Assembly: GCF_905475465.1 (NCBI RefSeq) | Contig: NC_062238.1 | Location: 5,188,501 to 5,252,500, forward strand | Source of the DNA: Pieris napi | Taxonomy: Eukaryota > Arthropoda > Insecta > Lepidoptera > Pieridae | Direction of reading: 5' to 3' | Length of the DNA: 64,000 nt | Part shown: piece by piece, positions 24,240 through 37,325 of the stretch | Numbering within the stretch: the first letter of the stretch is position 1 | How the letters are laid out: each line of letters begins with the position of its first letter | Translations under genes and position numbers: made by a program | Notes under the pieces: model-generated | Seen by the model: only the letters and a program-made list of their open reading frames with translations | Told to the model about the DNA's origin: nothing | Databases searched by the model: none

Positions 24240-24397
24240 TTTCACAGGCGCTAATCAAAGATTTAAGTTGGCGCCGTGTAGATAGTACCGGTGACCCCAG
24301 AGCTGGTGCTTTCCTCGCTGAACGAATAAGTATCGCAATACAGCGAGGAAATTCTGCCAGCGTTAAAGGTAACTGTCACAGGGACCAAACTTTTTAA
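24240..24397 (+). pseudogene. 3'-end fragment of an RLE-type retrotransposon, diverged subfamily
   Basis: The frame reads DSTGDPRAGAFLAERISIAI then QRGNSASV before a stop at 24397. It matches the C-terminus of the 16 kb retrotransposon protein (DITGDRRSGSYLGQRISLAI) but with many substitutions, so it is a different lineage. Only the last ~40 residues survive, as expected from 5' truncation during target-primed reverse transcription. Confidence 0.75.
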
Positions 24398-24591
24398 ATT
24401 TGTATTATTATAATATTATTTTTAATATTGATTTGGTCACTATAAAATATTGTTAGGTTAGCTAATTATGTAATAAGTTAAGACAGAAGATCCCTTAAGT
24501 AGGGACTGAATAAATTAACCGAGTTGGTATTACTCATACAACTTTCTATGGTAGAAGAACTGAGTTGCGAGACTTGGTTTTTCACGTAACC

Positions 24592-24715
24592 CTTGCTCGA
24601 ACGGTAAAGGAAACCAATGTATCCATAGAGCGTGGCATGTGTCAAGCACTAATGAAGCACTAATGAAGGTTGATCGTGAAACCACATGCTTATCTGTGCC
24701 TGAGACTTCAAAAAT
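24592..24715 (+). mobile_element. Degenerate SINE body fragment
   Basis: TTGCTCGAACGGTAAAGGAA, GTGGCATGTGTCAAGCAC, TGATCGTGAAACCACATGC and CTGTGCCTGAGACTTCAAAA follow the order of the SINE body. The tRNA head is missing. CACTAATGAAG is duplicated in tandem at about 24648-24668. Confidence 0.6.
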
Positions 24716-27700
24716 AAAACGAAATCTATTATTATTAATTGCTCCAATCTGCTCGTATTTTACAAAGGTGTTAGGGTTGACAGCGAATTTATGTTGGTAA
24801 ATTGCATTCCATAGTTTAACAATACGTGGCTACACAATCTGAAATAATAGCTACGGTAAATCTACAAACAGGCAACGCTAGGCGTATCTTTTGTTGATTA
24901 GATAAACCTGAACTATTCCTCCCGGTTTTGAATGCGTAGAGATAATATAAATTTATAAACGTTCTCCAATATTTATTAATGAAATTTGTATAAACATAAA
25001 CATTACTTCAGTGTTACAAATTCACAATGGCAGTAAAAAAAATTTATTCAGAACACACACATTCAGAAAAATTAAACTAATTAAATATACTAACATGTTT
25101 CTCGAAAACTTTATTTAAAGGCTAACACGCAGGTGTTCCTAGGAATAATTAATTACAATTAGCTAATGAAACAAAAAGGTTATTTATGAAATTCTCAAAT
25201 AAAACAGTCACATGCAATATATGAAAATAATATGCACCGGGAGCATATTCATTAACCCAGAATGCACCATATAATGTAGACGCGCGTACAAACTCTATTA
25301 GGATAATGGAATAATGGTGTTAAGCTCAAAGAATGGCCGACTGGCGCTTCGCCAACTTACTGAAGCAAATCGTACATTAGTTGTCCTGTCACTTGACGTT
25401 AGATTCGCACCTTTTCAATGAGACTTACGCGCGTAATCTAGGAGATCAGGTGAACTAATCAGCTTCAAGAGCTGTCAAACTATTTATATATAAAATATGA
25501 CGTATCTGACAGCGTTCAAAAGGATATTCTTGTTTGAGGTTTAAATTACGGAATACGGACCTTGGATCACAGACGTAAAACCAGTTATATCGAGATAACC
25601 ACTGGTTTTACGTGGTTTATTTTACGAATTGAGTAATCTTTCCACCCCTTTTTATTTCCTACTTAAGCCTCAATACTACCAGTTTTATTAATATATGAAA
25701 TGTTTGTACAGATATCTCCATGTATGTACTGTACTTATTTTAATAATTACTACTTCTATTCAGAAAAAAACGTTATTTCATCATTCGCGGAGTTAATGAT
25801 AAAGGAATTAATTTAATGAATGTTATATATAACAGATTTAAAGTAATAATGCACACAAAACAAAAAGTATTTAAAAATGTATAACGGTCTAATCTCAGAG
25901 GAAAGTAACTATATAAAGTGGCAACACAAAAGCCAATTTGAATTATTACATAACCCTTTATACGATGCTGTTTAATCTAATATGCATTCGAAGCAGCAGT
26001 AGTCCCTCAGGAAAGATGCTGCGGACGGAACTAGTTGGAAATAAAGAATGTTTCAAGTTTAATCTGTATTTCAGTCTATTTTATCTGTGCAGTGTCCCAG
26101 ATAAGATTGAAAAGAGTAATGTTTTAAAAAGGAATGGCAACGTATTTCACTCGAACACGACTCTTGCATCAGTGTCCCATACAATAAACCTTGTGACGAA
26201 TTTTGCTCGTTAAAAAGATAAATTGTTGTGGAATCCTTAACCATCCATAAATATGTTTTTTATCTGATCTTTAGAGAGTTATACTGATGTTGGTTAGGTT
26301 TCGAGTCGAAACAGGTACACCTTTAATTCAAGCAATCAACGACATTTAAATATGAAGAATTTGAGAAGTTGAATAAAAATATTGTTTAAAATATAACTGG
26401 AATTTCCCTAATAGAAAAATAATGATTCTATCGGTAAACGTCTCGAGATTGTCTTGTTTTTCTTCAGTTAAACGACTAATTACCCGGCTAATGAGCCGCG
26501 CGAAACAATTCTAAAGATATTCACTGATTTTCTTCTGTTTTCCTTTTTCCGGTTAAAGAATTCGAATCGTTTTATGGCTTCGAAGTAAGATTAGTTCAGG
26601 AAAAATTAAGGAAATATATAGGTATATATTTCATTGCAAGAATTTGTAAAAAAGTATTTGGTAAATTTTCCAGTTACGGCTTATTAATTAATAGGCATCC
26701 TTGTCTACTACACTCAGAAGGTAAGTTTAAAAATGTGTATTATTGTTTAAACAAAACTTAGAATATAAATTGCGGTATGTCTATAAAAATAATTATATTA
26801 TTGTATTAAGGCAACATAGTTAGCAGCAGTGAAAATTAAGTAAGGATAGTTGTTAGGATGTCAGCAAATGGGCTCCCAAAATGCTGAATTATAATCTGAA
26901 CGTTATCAAAGATACATTAGGCACAAACTGTGTCCGCTGGGTTTGGGATTCGGAAGTCGAGATAATGCTTGCCATTGTGTATGCGTCGTAACTTCAGATT
27001 ACCCTAATTTACACACTTCCCACTCCAATGAGCAATGAGGTGATTCACGTATAATACGATAAGTAGCAGCGAAATAGTAGGAAAGTTTTGTGTTAAACTC
27101 GGACTTTTATATAATCTCAATGAATATCGTTGCCTTGACACATTTAGTCTTTCATTCCAATGATTTTCATTATATAAAACTTTCGTTTTATTTTTTCTTT
27201 TAAAATCTATTGCAAGTACATTTTTATTTTAAATTATGCTGTGTACGCTAGCAAGTGTAAAGTAGCTTTGTTATTAGAAATTATCCAAATACGCACGCCA
27301 TACTGAACTAAAAAAGGTAAACTTAAGGTAAACTTATGACTTATGAATAATTCTAATGGCAGTTTAAAAAAAGGAAAACGGTATTAAAATACCATTAAAA
27401 CATAGAGATTACGAACGCGTGCGTGAACTATAACGTTTTTTATTGTTTTGATATAGCATAAGTACAACTTGCATCATTAAATTAAGAGCATCGCTCTACA
27501 GTTTACTTAAAACTGCAACATTTCCGTTTCAAAAGGAATGAAAGACCACGTATGAACATGTATGAAGCTGGACGGTATCAGATCACCTCCCCGTCGTGCC
27601 AAGTTTCGTATTAAGTTTAAGATATCGTAGTGCTCACAGAGAATTATTTATTACTCCTCAGTCACGTCTCTAACCTAACTTACGTTGAAGTCTTTTTGAT

Positions 27701-30595
27701 GTCTTACATTTACTTTGGCTATTTGTATAGAATTAAAGTTTGAAGTAGCTTATTTTTGTTTTACGTATTTTACAATATTAAAATTTTCTTCTCATTATTC
27801 TCTAAGGATGTCCCAAGTCAATGTGTTTATGGTCAGAAAAATACATCGATTTATGGAACAAGTATTAATAGACTTAACGGTGATTTAGGTTAATAGTTAT
27901 AATTCAGTTCGATACCTGGCGCAACAATATCTAATTTAGATTTAAAGGCCTGAAGAAGTCTGGTAACAAACTACTTTTAATAAATTAAAGGATTTCCATA
28001 ACACTAGGTACTATTATACAGTATGTACGGTAGAAAGTTCAAGTTAAAAAGTTTCATTTTGTACTCACAGAAGGGGCCAAAATTACCACGTCGACGATTT
28101 CTAGCGAACGTGTTTTATGGAACAAGACCTGCTTTTTCGCTTATGTGGAGTTGCTTCAAAGACTGAGTGGCTTTCTCTTTACTTCATGCAATTTCAAATG
28201 AAATATTTGCAACCTTAGCTATCACAACATATGGGTACATATAATTAGGTTGAAGAAAATAATTACGGACTAGACTTTCTGCTAAAATGGTTTGTCTTAA
28301 ATCTTTAAAAAAACCTTTTGTATTAAGGATTAAAAATATCCATGAATCCTAGTAATGTCCCTATTGTTACGTCCCAAAACGAATTTTAATCTATCCCTTT
28401 TAGTACCACATTTATCATATTTAGGAATGTTGATCCTAAGATAAACAGATTCCTTTGAAAACAAGCATGACCAGTGACCTCTGACGGGCTCCTCGCTCGG
28501 GGCGTAAGTCTCTTGGGCAAACGAAAGACAGGTGCGGGATAAAAATAAACAGTTTTAAGTGTTTTGTTAGAAAAATATATATATATTGTATTTTTAGTAT
28601 TAGATATATATATAATGCGTTATTTGTTCTAAACCGCGTAAATAGAAAATGAATTATTAAAAAAAAATATACATTGCTTTAATTACTAAATTAATATGCT
28701 CAAAGGGCCTTTTCTGCAGCTATTAAATATTTGTTCCAGTTCTTTTTTCCATGTAATATTATTATGTACAAATTTCTGTTCCCTTATAATTATGTAAAAA
28801 TTAATCTTCTTAGTTTATGAAAAACACAAAATTAGCCTAAACATAGTCTATTCTCGATTTTACAACAAAGCGTTTAGACGTCCAGGATGTTACATATTAA
28901 AAGTTGAATTCTATCGATACTCTTATACATATGCTCAAGAATGTGACTTATCTCCTGCCATGCCTCTTCGCTACACGTACATTTTAATAATATATCGGCG
29001 CACATACTTCATGTCGCACGAGTTATAATTTAAGAATATTGGAAATTGAAAATTGAATATTGAAAATGTTCACGGATAATTCTAATATTTTATTTTCTTT
29101 ATGATATCAAAATCTAGTTTTGTTACGTAATTCAATTAATTAGACGAGACAGGGCTTTGACGGTCCTACGGTAATCGATCAGAGATCAATAACTTGAACA
29201 CAAAAATATATGTGATTTTCATGTTGGTTTAATCTTTAGAAAATAAACACTATCTTACTCCCGGCGCTAGATAGGGATTTATGAGGCAATAACCAGACTC
29301 GCCCTCGCTTTAGACGCCATATCTATTTGCTAACATAAAGAGAACAAGCCTAGACACATCTATCTTTCAAATAAGCGTATTCTATTTCTATATTTTTTCG
29401 GTACCTACCTATAATTACAGAATCTCATGTAAATATAACGTAAATATATTTAATATGTAAAAATAATTTATAATGTAACCAAATATTAAATATGGAATCT
29501 CAATGTTCTGTTCTGTTCAAACTACTGATTATTTAATGTGGAAGATTTCACCTCAAGGACTAAAAAACCCTATCTGAAGCTTCTTAATTACAAAAGATGC
29601 TTATCTTAACTACAGAATTAAAGACTCAAGAAAAGAAAAAAAAACAGATAACCCCAGACCTACTTAGAGTTTTATGGAAGTCATTAAGATTTTAGTCTCT
29701 TGATCCTTAAATTTTTATAAAACAGACCAAATTGATGCATTGATAGGTGAAATGGCCCATTGTTACATTGTTTTATTTTATTTACTTACAATGCGTTAAA
29801 ACAAGTGAAGAAATGTATCTAATTAAATCTTAATAATGTATTTAATAATTATCGTTTTTATTTCGGAGACATGTTCCCAGTCGTTGCCTTTTTCACCACA
29901 TCCAACTTTTCAACACCTTATATTCCAACCAACTTACACAAAATATTAACCAATATATTTAAATGTGTCTTACTCTAAATTATATTAATGAAAGCCGCAT
30001 GAATCGTGCAGTGGTAAGTCATCTTCGTGGTTTTGATTTTATCGTGTAAATATTTTATTAAAAACATGGCGGAGGAATTTATACTATGTCAATATCAATT
30101 AAATTTTGATAAAAAGAAATGTAAAAGAATAACCGTTGCTGAAACTATGTACCATCGTAAATAACACGCGACTTACCGTCATCGTATATATTTCAGCTAA
30201 TATTTAATTACAAATTTTGATAGTTGTAGGGCTCCGGTCTATATAGTCGCTTATAAATTAAAGGACCACCATTATAATTTAAATTGGAAGGCGAAATAAA
30301 ATGTTAAAGAAATGAATAGAATAGAATATTTAAAATTAGAACCATTTTCCATTTCACTAAAATTAAAAAGTTAATAAATCTTTTTGCTCAATAAATTTGC
30401 AAGTCATTTAAATGAACATGATGAAGTAAGGGTTAACAATGGCTTTAAAAAGTTAGATTTACGGAAGAAATAATCTAGAGTAATGTAAACGGTAATGGGT
30501 TACAGCACTTTGCTTTATGCTCTAATGATGTTTACGTCAGCTTTAATGAAAATAACTTTTCTTTCTTAACTGTCACGTACCTTGTGATAATTATT
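24716..30595. other. Long AT-rich stretch with one hairpin, otherwise nothing recognised
   Basis: No credible gene. The frame at 25938-26213 (91 codons) shows no family resemblance. A perfect 13 bp inverted repeat, ACGTAAAACCAGT, lies at 25573-25585 and 25601-25613 with a 15 nt loop. A TA-dinucleotide tract is near 28577-28612. I see none of the mobile-element families found elsewhere in the window. Confidence 0.45.
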
Positions 30596-31109
30596 GAAGT
30601 GAAACTTCTTTATCGGGGTTGGAAAAAAATTTAGTGTAACATTTTTTCGTTACGCGTCACATTTTTCGGTTACGCGCCATGTTGCTTTTTGAAGTCAAAC
30701 TTCTTTATCGGCGTTAGAATGAATTTTTTATCGACGTATGGGAGAAATTTTGTAGCAAATAGTCACGTTTTTCGGTTACGCGCCATCTTTTTCTTGTCCC
30801 TACCACGGTTGATCCGAAGAGATTCGAAGCCATTAATAACAAAAATATATAATAACGATAACAATGATAGTAATAAATAATAATTCTATTACAATTAATG
30901 AAATTCTGTAATAAAATAAAGTTAGTAGTAATAACTAATAAGGTAAAATGAAATAATTGTATTTGTATTCATGTCTATGATAATAAAAGCCTTTTGTTAA
31001 ACTTTATTTTACCAATTTCGTTAAGTTGCATATAGTAGATCATTTTTCGAAAAATAAGGTCATAAAGAAGTTTCACTTCTTACGTGTGTACACCTAGTAC
31101 ACGCACACA
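30596..31109 (+). mobile_element. Non-autonomous DNA element with GAAGTGAAACTTC ends, copy 1
   Basis: The left end GAAGTGAAACTTCTTTAT (30596) is matched by ATAAAGAAGTTTCACTTC at 31062-31079. The sequence continues into an imperfect palindrome, GTGTGTACACCTAGTACACG, and a T-run. The left third has a subterminal repeat, GAAGTCAAACTTCTTTATC at 30691, and several CGGTTACGCGCCAT/CGTTACGCGTCAC blocks. The interior is AT-rich and non-coding; the small frame 30689-30880 is not a gene. About 510 bp long; superfamily not assigned. A second, composite copy is at 45629-46640. Confidence 0.8.
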
Positions 31110-31452
31110 TTTTTTTAAATATCTTCGCTAAGACAAGAAATATTATAATATGACACATATGTATTATAATATTAGTTAAAGTGCTGTATATTTATTTATT
31201 GGTTTATCTGAAGTGCTTAATGATTAGAGTGATTTTAACACTATTGTTTATACATAATTCTTACGAAGAATAGTGGTTCAATATAATAAAGTTATAGTAT
31301 ACTGCATGGCAACGTCCGAGAGGTTATATTAAACAAATAGACCTCTTCTACGAAGGATCGCATAAAACAGTGGACCTTTCCTGGAAGCCTTCATTTTCAA
31401 ATTGGAGTTTTTGAAATTATACTTTATATCATTTTTATTTACCTATATTCAG

Positions 31453-31708
31453 AAAACAGTGTTGGCCTAGTACTGCAGTCGTGTGTTCGAACCCCGCCTG
31501 TTTGTCAATGGAATTTCTGTCTATGTGCGCATTAAGCAGTCGCTCGTAGGAAAAAATCGTGAGGAATCCGTCTTACTCGTATCCGTTACCTACAAAGTCC
31601 CCGGCGTGTGTCAAACCTAGGCTAGGTTAGATAGTTAGATAAGAAAAAACAGATGATCACGAAACAGATGCATAAATGAGAAGCCCAGACGCCACTAGTT
31701 TTTCTTTG
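31453..31708 (+). mobile_element. tRNA-derived SINE, diverged copy
   Basis: The head is CAGTGTTGGCCTAGTACTGC with the B-box-like GTGTGTTCGAACCCCGCC. The body has CTATGTGCGCATTAAGCAGT and AAAATCGTGAGGAATCCG. The short direct repeat TATTCAG at 31446-31452 and 31709-31715 is a plausible target duplication. It is more decayed than the 9050 copy. Confidence 0.75.
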
Positions 31709-31715
31709 TATTCAG

Positions 31716-32311
31716 CACAACTCGTGTAATTTTTGTTAACATCTGAAATAACTAGATAATATTAATATTTATTCATTACATCGGCCCGAATACTCAAATA
31801 ATGAGCGCATTAACGAGATAATGGAAAAGTAAACTGAATTAATGTAAAGTAATCAAATTAAAATGTAGGAACGCTATTTGGTTATAATTCTACAATGTTT
31901 TATGCTAATAAAAACAAAACAATTATTTGTTAATGCGTATCACATAAACAAACATAAGCATTTTGATATTTTAATATTTTTTACTTGTACTACTTTTGAG
32001 GACAGTCTGCAACTTGTTATTTTATCAGTTGTAAGCTAGTATTTTTAAAATTAAATATCTGATTAAATAATGATTAAAGAATTTCTTCTATATAACTATG
32101 TCAAAGCAATTTTTATTTTAGACAGAAAAAGTACGAAAGTATGATTTAATTTACAAATCATATGCGAAGGTTAAGTCTAAGCAAACTTTAGAGAGCATAT
32201 ACATCTATGATTTTACGAGAACCAGACACATCAAATAGCTTGAAGCCCCGTAGGCAAATTTCGGATCATGACTTAGGGTCATTCGCGAACGTTCTACGTG
32301 TTTGTGAACAG
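31716..32311. other. AT-rich stretch, nothing recognised
   Basis: The frame at 32207-32404 runs into the adjacent MITE, and its second half is MITE sequence, so it is not a gene. Confidence 0.4.
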
Positions 32312-32552
32312 CCCTGCGATTCTGTAACTTACTTCACGAACTCACACAGCGGTTTTCGCATCGGCGGTCGCTCTCAAATCAGTCGTGAAGCAGTCATTTT
32401 ATGATTTGGCATTCTGATAAACAATAAAGTACAAGCTCCCACCTTTTCAGAATGCCAAATCATAAAATGACTGCTTCACGACTGATTTGAGAGCGACCGC
32501 CGATGCGAAAACCGCTGTGTGAGTTCGTGAAGTGAGTTACAGAATCGCAGGA
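32312..32552. mobile_element. Foldback MITE, copy B (241 bp)
   Basis: Two arms of about 105 bp (CCTGCGATTCTGTAACT ... GATTTGGCATTCTG and the reverse complement) flank a ~30 bp loop containing CAAGCTCCCACCTTTT. Both arms carry the TTCACGAACTC variant. No target duplication is convincing. Chance open frames through the arms on either strand give the peptide NSHSGFRIGGRSQISREAV. The same peptide appears at the other copies and should not be mistaken for a protein family. Confidence 0.9.
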
Positions 32553-32886
32553 CAGGTATATAATTATTTGATGTATTAATAAGGCAGGATAACTTGTGAA
32601 AATTACCATACTGTTTAAATTTAAAACCATATTGTTTAAATTTATGTTTGTATTGAAAGCGAAAAAATGACAGTACGTACGTACAAAAAAATGAAAACGA
32701 ACGAAAAATTTACGTAGTACGCAGTAACTGAAGCGTGACCAAGAAAATGTTTCCAGAAATAAGGAAGCCAATTCGAAGTTTAGTTTTGGCTTAGTTTTAT
32801 TGTAGTAAGTTTATAAAGGGTACTAGTCTTATATGATTTACGTGCAGAATTATAGACTAGAAAAAAAACTTTATAGTCTTGAACAC

Positions 32887-33003
32887 TAAAGAGCGTACCA
32901 ATTCTTAAAAGGCCGGCAACGCACTCGCGAGCCCTCTTGCATTGAGAGTAATCCATGGGCGGCGGTATCACTTAACATCTGGTGAGCCTCCTGCCCGTTT
33001 GCC
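32887..33003 (-). mobile_element. Retrotransposon 3' tail fragment, inverse copy
   Basis: AGAGCGTACCAATTCTTAAA, AGGCCGGCAACGCACTCGCG, GGGCGGCGGTATCACTTAAC and GGTGAGCCTCCTGCCCGTTT follow in order. This is the best-preserved copy in the window of the tail also seen at 7855 and 11505. No coding part remains. Confidence 0.65.
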
Positions 33004-33418
33004 CCCCGTTCTTTTGATACAATTTTTATTAGAAAATTTAACAAATCGAAAAGATTTTTTCAGATTCAGAATTAAATTAAATCCACAAATAGTTTATCTA
33101 CATATCTATTCAACTTTAGCCCAGATTCGAGGAATTTTAATGCCCCCAGTTTGATAAAAGCCGTCGACGGGTGAATTTCATTAAAATCGCCTGCGTTAGT
33201 TCAGTTAGGGAGCAAAAACCGTGCAAGCGTAAGTTAAACGAATTTTAAACAACGTAAAAACTTTCCCGGGTCAAATTTCCATTACACTACCGTCGGTAGT
33301 CAATTGAAATGCTGATTGCTGCATCTATCCATATGATTGAATCATAACAGGCTTCAAAATATTTAGTAAAGTATAGCTTTTGTTTACAGGTTACTTTAAG
33401 TAAACCTTCTGCAAGCAG

Positions 33419-33659
33419 CCCTGCGATTCTGTTACTCACTTTTCGAACTCACACAGCGGTTTTCGCATCGGCGGTCGCTCTGAAATCAGTCGTGAAGCGG
33501 TCATTTTATGATTTGGCATTCTGAAAAGGTAGGAGCTTGTAGTTTATTGTTTATCAGAATGCCAAATCATAAAATGACCGCTTCACGACTGATTTCAGAG
33601 CGACCGCCGATGCAAAAACCGATGTGTGAGTTCGAAAAGTGAGTTACAGAATCGCAGGG
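33419..33659. mobile_element. Foldback MITE, copy C (241 bp)
   Basis: It has the same length and structure as copy B, with the loop in the opposite orientation (AAAAGGTAGGAGCTTGTAG). Both arms share the variant TTTTCGAACTC. Both also share two further substitutions relative to copy B: CTCTGAAATCAG instead of CTCTCAAATCAG, and AAGCGGTC instead of AAGCAGTC. The changes are therefore matched between the two arms. Confidence 0.9.
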
Positions 33660-34658
33660 CTGTGTTGTAATTTACAGATATTGGAATATGTCTACAGGCC
33701 TATTTAGAGACACTCAGAAAATTTAGCATAATCTTTATTCATTTTTCTTACTGTTAATGTTTTGTGTCGTATTATAAAAATTACTTCCATGCTTTAAAAT
33801 CTCGATATTTTATGTTATTTTTATAACCTAAGAATTTTCCTTATATTTAACATATTTCAGTAAATATAAATAAATTTCAAACCCGATTTAAGTTCAAAAC
33901 AAATTTTGAAGGAAGAAAAATATTTTTGTGTATTTTTAATTATACCGTAGCTCCTGAAAAGGATTGTATAAATTCGTTATACGGAACAATAACTAAGGTA
34001 CTTACTGTTAAAAGGGTTTAGTCTAAACCACCCGTTGAATCAGAATTTCCTTTGTTGCACGCAAATTACTTTTGTGTACTACGCCAAAAACGACTACAAA
34101 CGGGTTTTCCTAATAATGATTACATGTAGAGAAATGCTCATTATTTTTCTACGATTTCTATTTCCATCGAATATATTTATTATTAATAATGTGACTTTAT
34201 AGTCTTTCGAGTACATGAGAAAAAGCGTAGATGGAGTAAAGTCCCCGCGGTCTGTATTCAACGTTTTTATAAGAACGATTTATATAGTAAACAGCGTAGA
34301 TGAAAGCCCAGTAAAAGGTATTCTTAATGAAGCTATAATTAGCTATTAACTTGACCGTGACCTTTCGCTTGATCTAAATGTAATTGAACTTTATTTAGGC
34401 ATTTTTTTATATTTTAGTCCAAATACGTAGCAAAGTGAAACTGTTTCGCATTTTCATTTCCTAATGAGATTTACACGAAAAAAGGAATAAAAGAATTACT
34501 GAAATGTAACGATATCTCAAGGCACTTACACAAGATTACTTTTGTATCGGAAATCGCACTTTTATTGAGCAATATAATATTTTTGTTTCTATTTTATTTT
34601 GTTTTCTAAGATCCATCACAACTTTGTTAATAGTATGGTTACTTATATTTATTTACTT
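33660..34658. other. AT-rich stretch, nothing recognised
   Basis: No open frame of note and no recognisable repeat. Confidence 0.4.
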
Positions 34659-34868
34659 TTAGCTGCCTTCGGGAACTTCGTCTCGCCTTAATATGCTTTT
34701 TCATGAAACTGCTTTTTAGGTTTTACGTGCAATTTTCCCAAATTCTCTCTCAATAAAATCCTCCTCAGAGTTCAAGGAATAAAATTAAAAAAGTACTCAA
34801 ATTGGACCAGCCGTTTTCGAGTTTTGCACTTAGCAGTATATTTTGCGATTCATTTTTATTTATATAGA
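34659..34868 (-). mobile_element. Short Helitron-type element, second family
   Basis: The minus-strand 5' end is TCTATATAAATAAAAATGAA. The body contains CTGCTAAGTGCAAAACTCGA and AAACGGCTGGTCCAATTTG. The 3' end is GGCGAGACGAAGTTCCCGAA, then GGCAG and CTAA. It shares blocks with 12923-13138. At 210 bp it is probably an internally deleted derivative. The hairpin before CTAA is poorly preserved. Confidence 0.65.
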
Positions 34869-37325
34869 AACGTAAAAGCTATTTTTATACACTAATATGT
34901 ATGAGCAATCTTCATCTTTTTGTAGTTATTCAAGTAGTCTATTGCTTTTACTGAATTTATTGATGTAGGCATGTACGTAAATTATGCATCAACAAGAATC
35001 CATCAATTTACGTGCTTTGTAAATGCAGCAGCTGCCTTGTTCAAACTCCCATAATTCTACTGCAGTGTCCACTTACTGATCAACAGATATTCGTAGGTTT
35101 GACCTTTCCTTCAAATTTTGCTTAAGTATGTACGTATAGGTACAAACAAATACTGGTAATACTTTCATGTAATTTTTTTCATAAGGTATAATGATACGAA
35201 ATATTTTTAATTTATTCAATACCGTATTATATCGTCATACGGCTTTATAATTATCCCATTAGTGTCATAGTGCCTTAGATGAAGACTTATCATCAATAAG
35301 TGAGGCGATACTTTTATTCACAGTACAAGAAATTGTACAATTAGAAAGAAAAATCAATTAGTGCACAGACGAGGTTTGAAGCTGGACACACATATCGCAC
35401 TGTTCTATATGTAAGTTTAATTATTTAATTAATAATAACTATAATACAAATATCTATTTTATAAGGCATAATAGTTACCATGTTTACTATAGCAATTCAC
35501 AACACGATATTTATCATATCTCTCTTTTATTGCGTGAGTGGTCAGATAATGTGCTGTAATCACATTACTAAGTTGCCATATATCCTCTAGTTATTACCAT
35601 TATAAACAAAATATCTAACAACGACTATCATTTGGATTTTGTATTTATAGTCAATCACAACTGATGTATAATTTTACACTATTCAAAACAAAACAATTTG
35701 AAGCTGGTTTAGTTACAAATTGAATTAATTTGTGAATGTTAATTGGGACTGGTAATCTCTATCGGTGATACAACCTTCGTGGAAGTGACCTTTGAATTGT
35801 ATCGTAATTAACTCTTTCATATTCATTTTATTTATATCACCACGGCTTGGAGAGACAGCGACCACGGATTTCCACTTTCTACGATCCAGAAATACCTCTT
35901 TCGCTTCATATTCTTTCATGACATTCACCATGCATGCTCGTCGGTTATGAGTAGTTTTAATTGGTCAGACAAGACTTTTTTATAACTCGAACGCTGTAAA
36001 ATTTATATTATGTCATTGTCAAAGTTTACGATTGTGGAAAGTTGGAATCTGGTACAAAGTATAAATTATGTCAAATGCATTTCAATAAAAGCAATTTAAT
36101 ACCCATGTTCAATACTTCAAGATCGCAGACGGAATTTTGGCTTAGCTCCAAAGATTGTCTTTATCCAATGATCCGAAAATCACAATAGTAATATGCGATA
36201 TATTATTGTAAAAGCGGCAGAGAAAAGAGAAAAATTCCTTGTTTTACTTGTCTTTGTAACAAGGTACAAAGAAACACAAGGTACAAGGTGTAAAAAGTAG
36301 AAAAATATAGTACTAATTTCATGCTAGCATTATTTTACATAAGGTAAGATCTTGGTTACCGATACGTTTCTGTCTTATGGCTTTACAATGCCTCTTCTTG
36401 AAAATTATGATATGAAAATAACGCAAAATGACAAAACAAAAAGCATATTTCAGTAAATTAATTACTTTGACGTGAATTGCGAAACGTATATTAGACTATA
36501 AACCATTTCTCAGAATACTAAATTGGATTAAAATAACCTTTATCAAATTGTACTCAAATTATTTCGTATATATCAATTATTTGATATAAACAATTTATAT
36601 GCAATGTTTCAATCCCTAAATTGTTAACTAGGGTGGTAAAATATATTTGACTTAATAGTTTTTAATTACTGTAATAAATTTTTACAGACAATCGATTATC
36701 ATATGATCAAGATGAACTAATATAGTAATGCAACTATATTTTTTACATTACATCTATGATAGATTGCGACACTTGTGTACATAGGTGATATTGGGGTATT
36801 CTAATTTTATTGGTTTATACATAACAAGGCCTGGATCTAGATAGCCTATCCGTCTTCGCAAGTAAATTATAACAATTAACTTTAATTAAGTCGCACCTGA
36901 GGCCGTAAGCTAATAAGTTACTTCGTCACAATTAAACTACGCCTAAGTAGACTCTACGGGGATTAATAATTAATTGGAGCGTGTTAAATAAAAACACTCA
37001 TAGAGTTACGTAATTTTACACTGTTTAATGAAAAATAATTTATTTCTGTTAGAATAATAGTATATTTTAGTAATAGAATATTCGCTTGTTTCAAAGTAAT
37101 TTCAAAAATCGAAAGCTTAAACGTTGATGTAGTGTGCCATAAACAAGAGTTTAATTGAGACCACCACAGACCACGTCAAATCACATGCAATGTTGATATT
37201 GAAACCGCACAGCTTAAATATCTCTGTTATATCGTAAATGGGCGGATCGACGCAGCCACTTTCCAACCCAATTTCGTATGAAATTTGTAATTAAATAATA
37301 TTAAGTAATAAATAATATATTAATA
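34869..37325. other. AT-rich stretch, nothing firmly recognised
   Basis: The minus frame 35725-35931 contains EYEAKEVFLDRRKWKSVV, which faintly recalls the extreme C-terminus of LINE proteins but is too short to classify. No other structure was noted. Confidence 0.4.

Noticed and set aside
28577..28612. TA-rich tracts as CRISPR-like or satellite arrays
   Set aside because: They are simple dinucleotide tracts without spacers or longer units.
35725..35931. Peptide with DRRKWKSVV as a possible LINE C-terminus
   Set aside because: The resemblance covers only about ten residues and no other LINE sequence is nearby.
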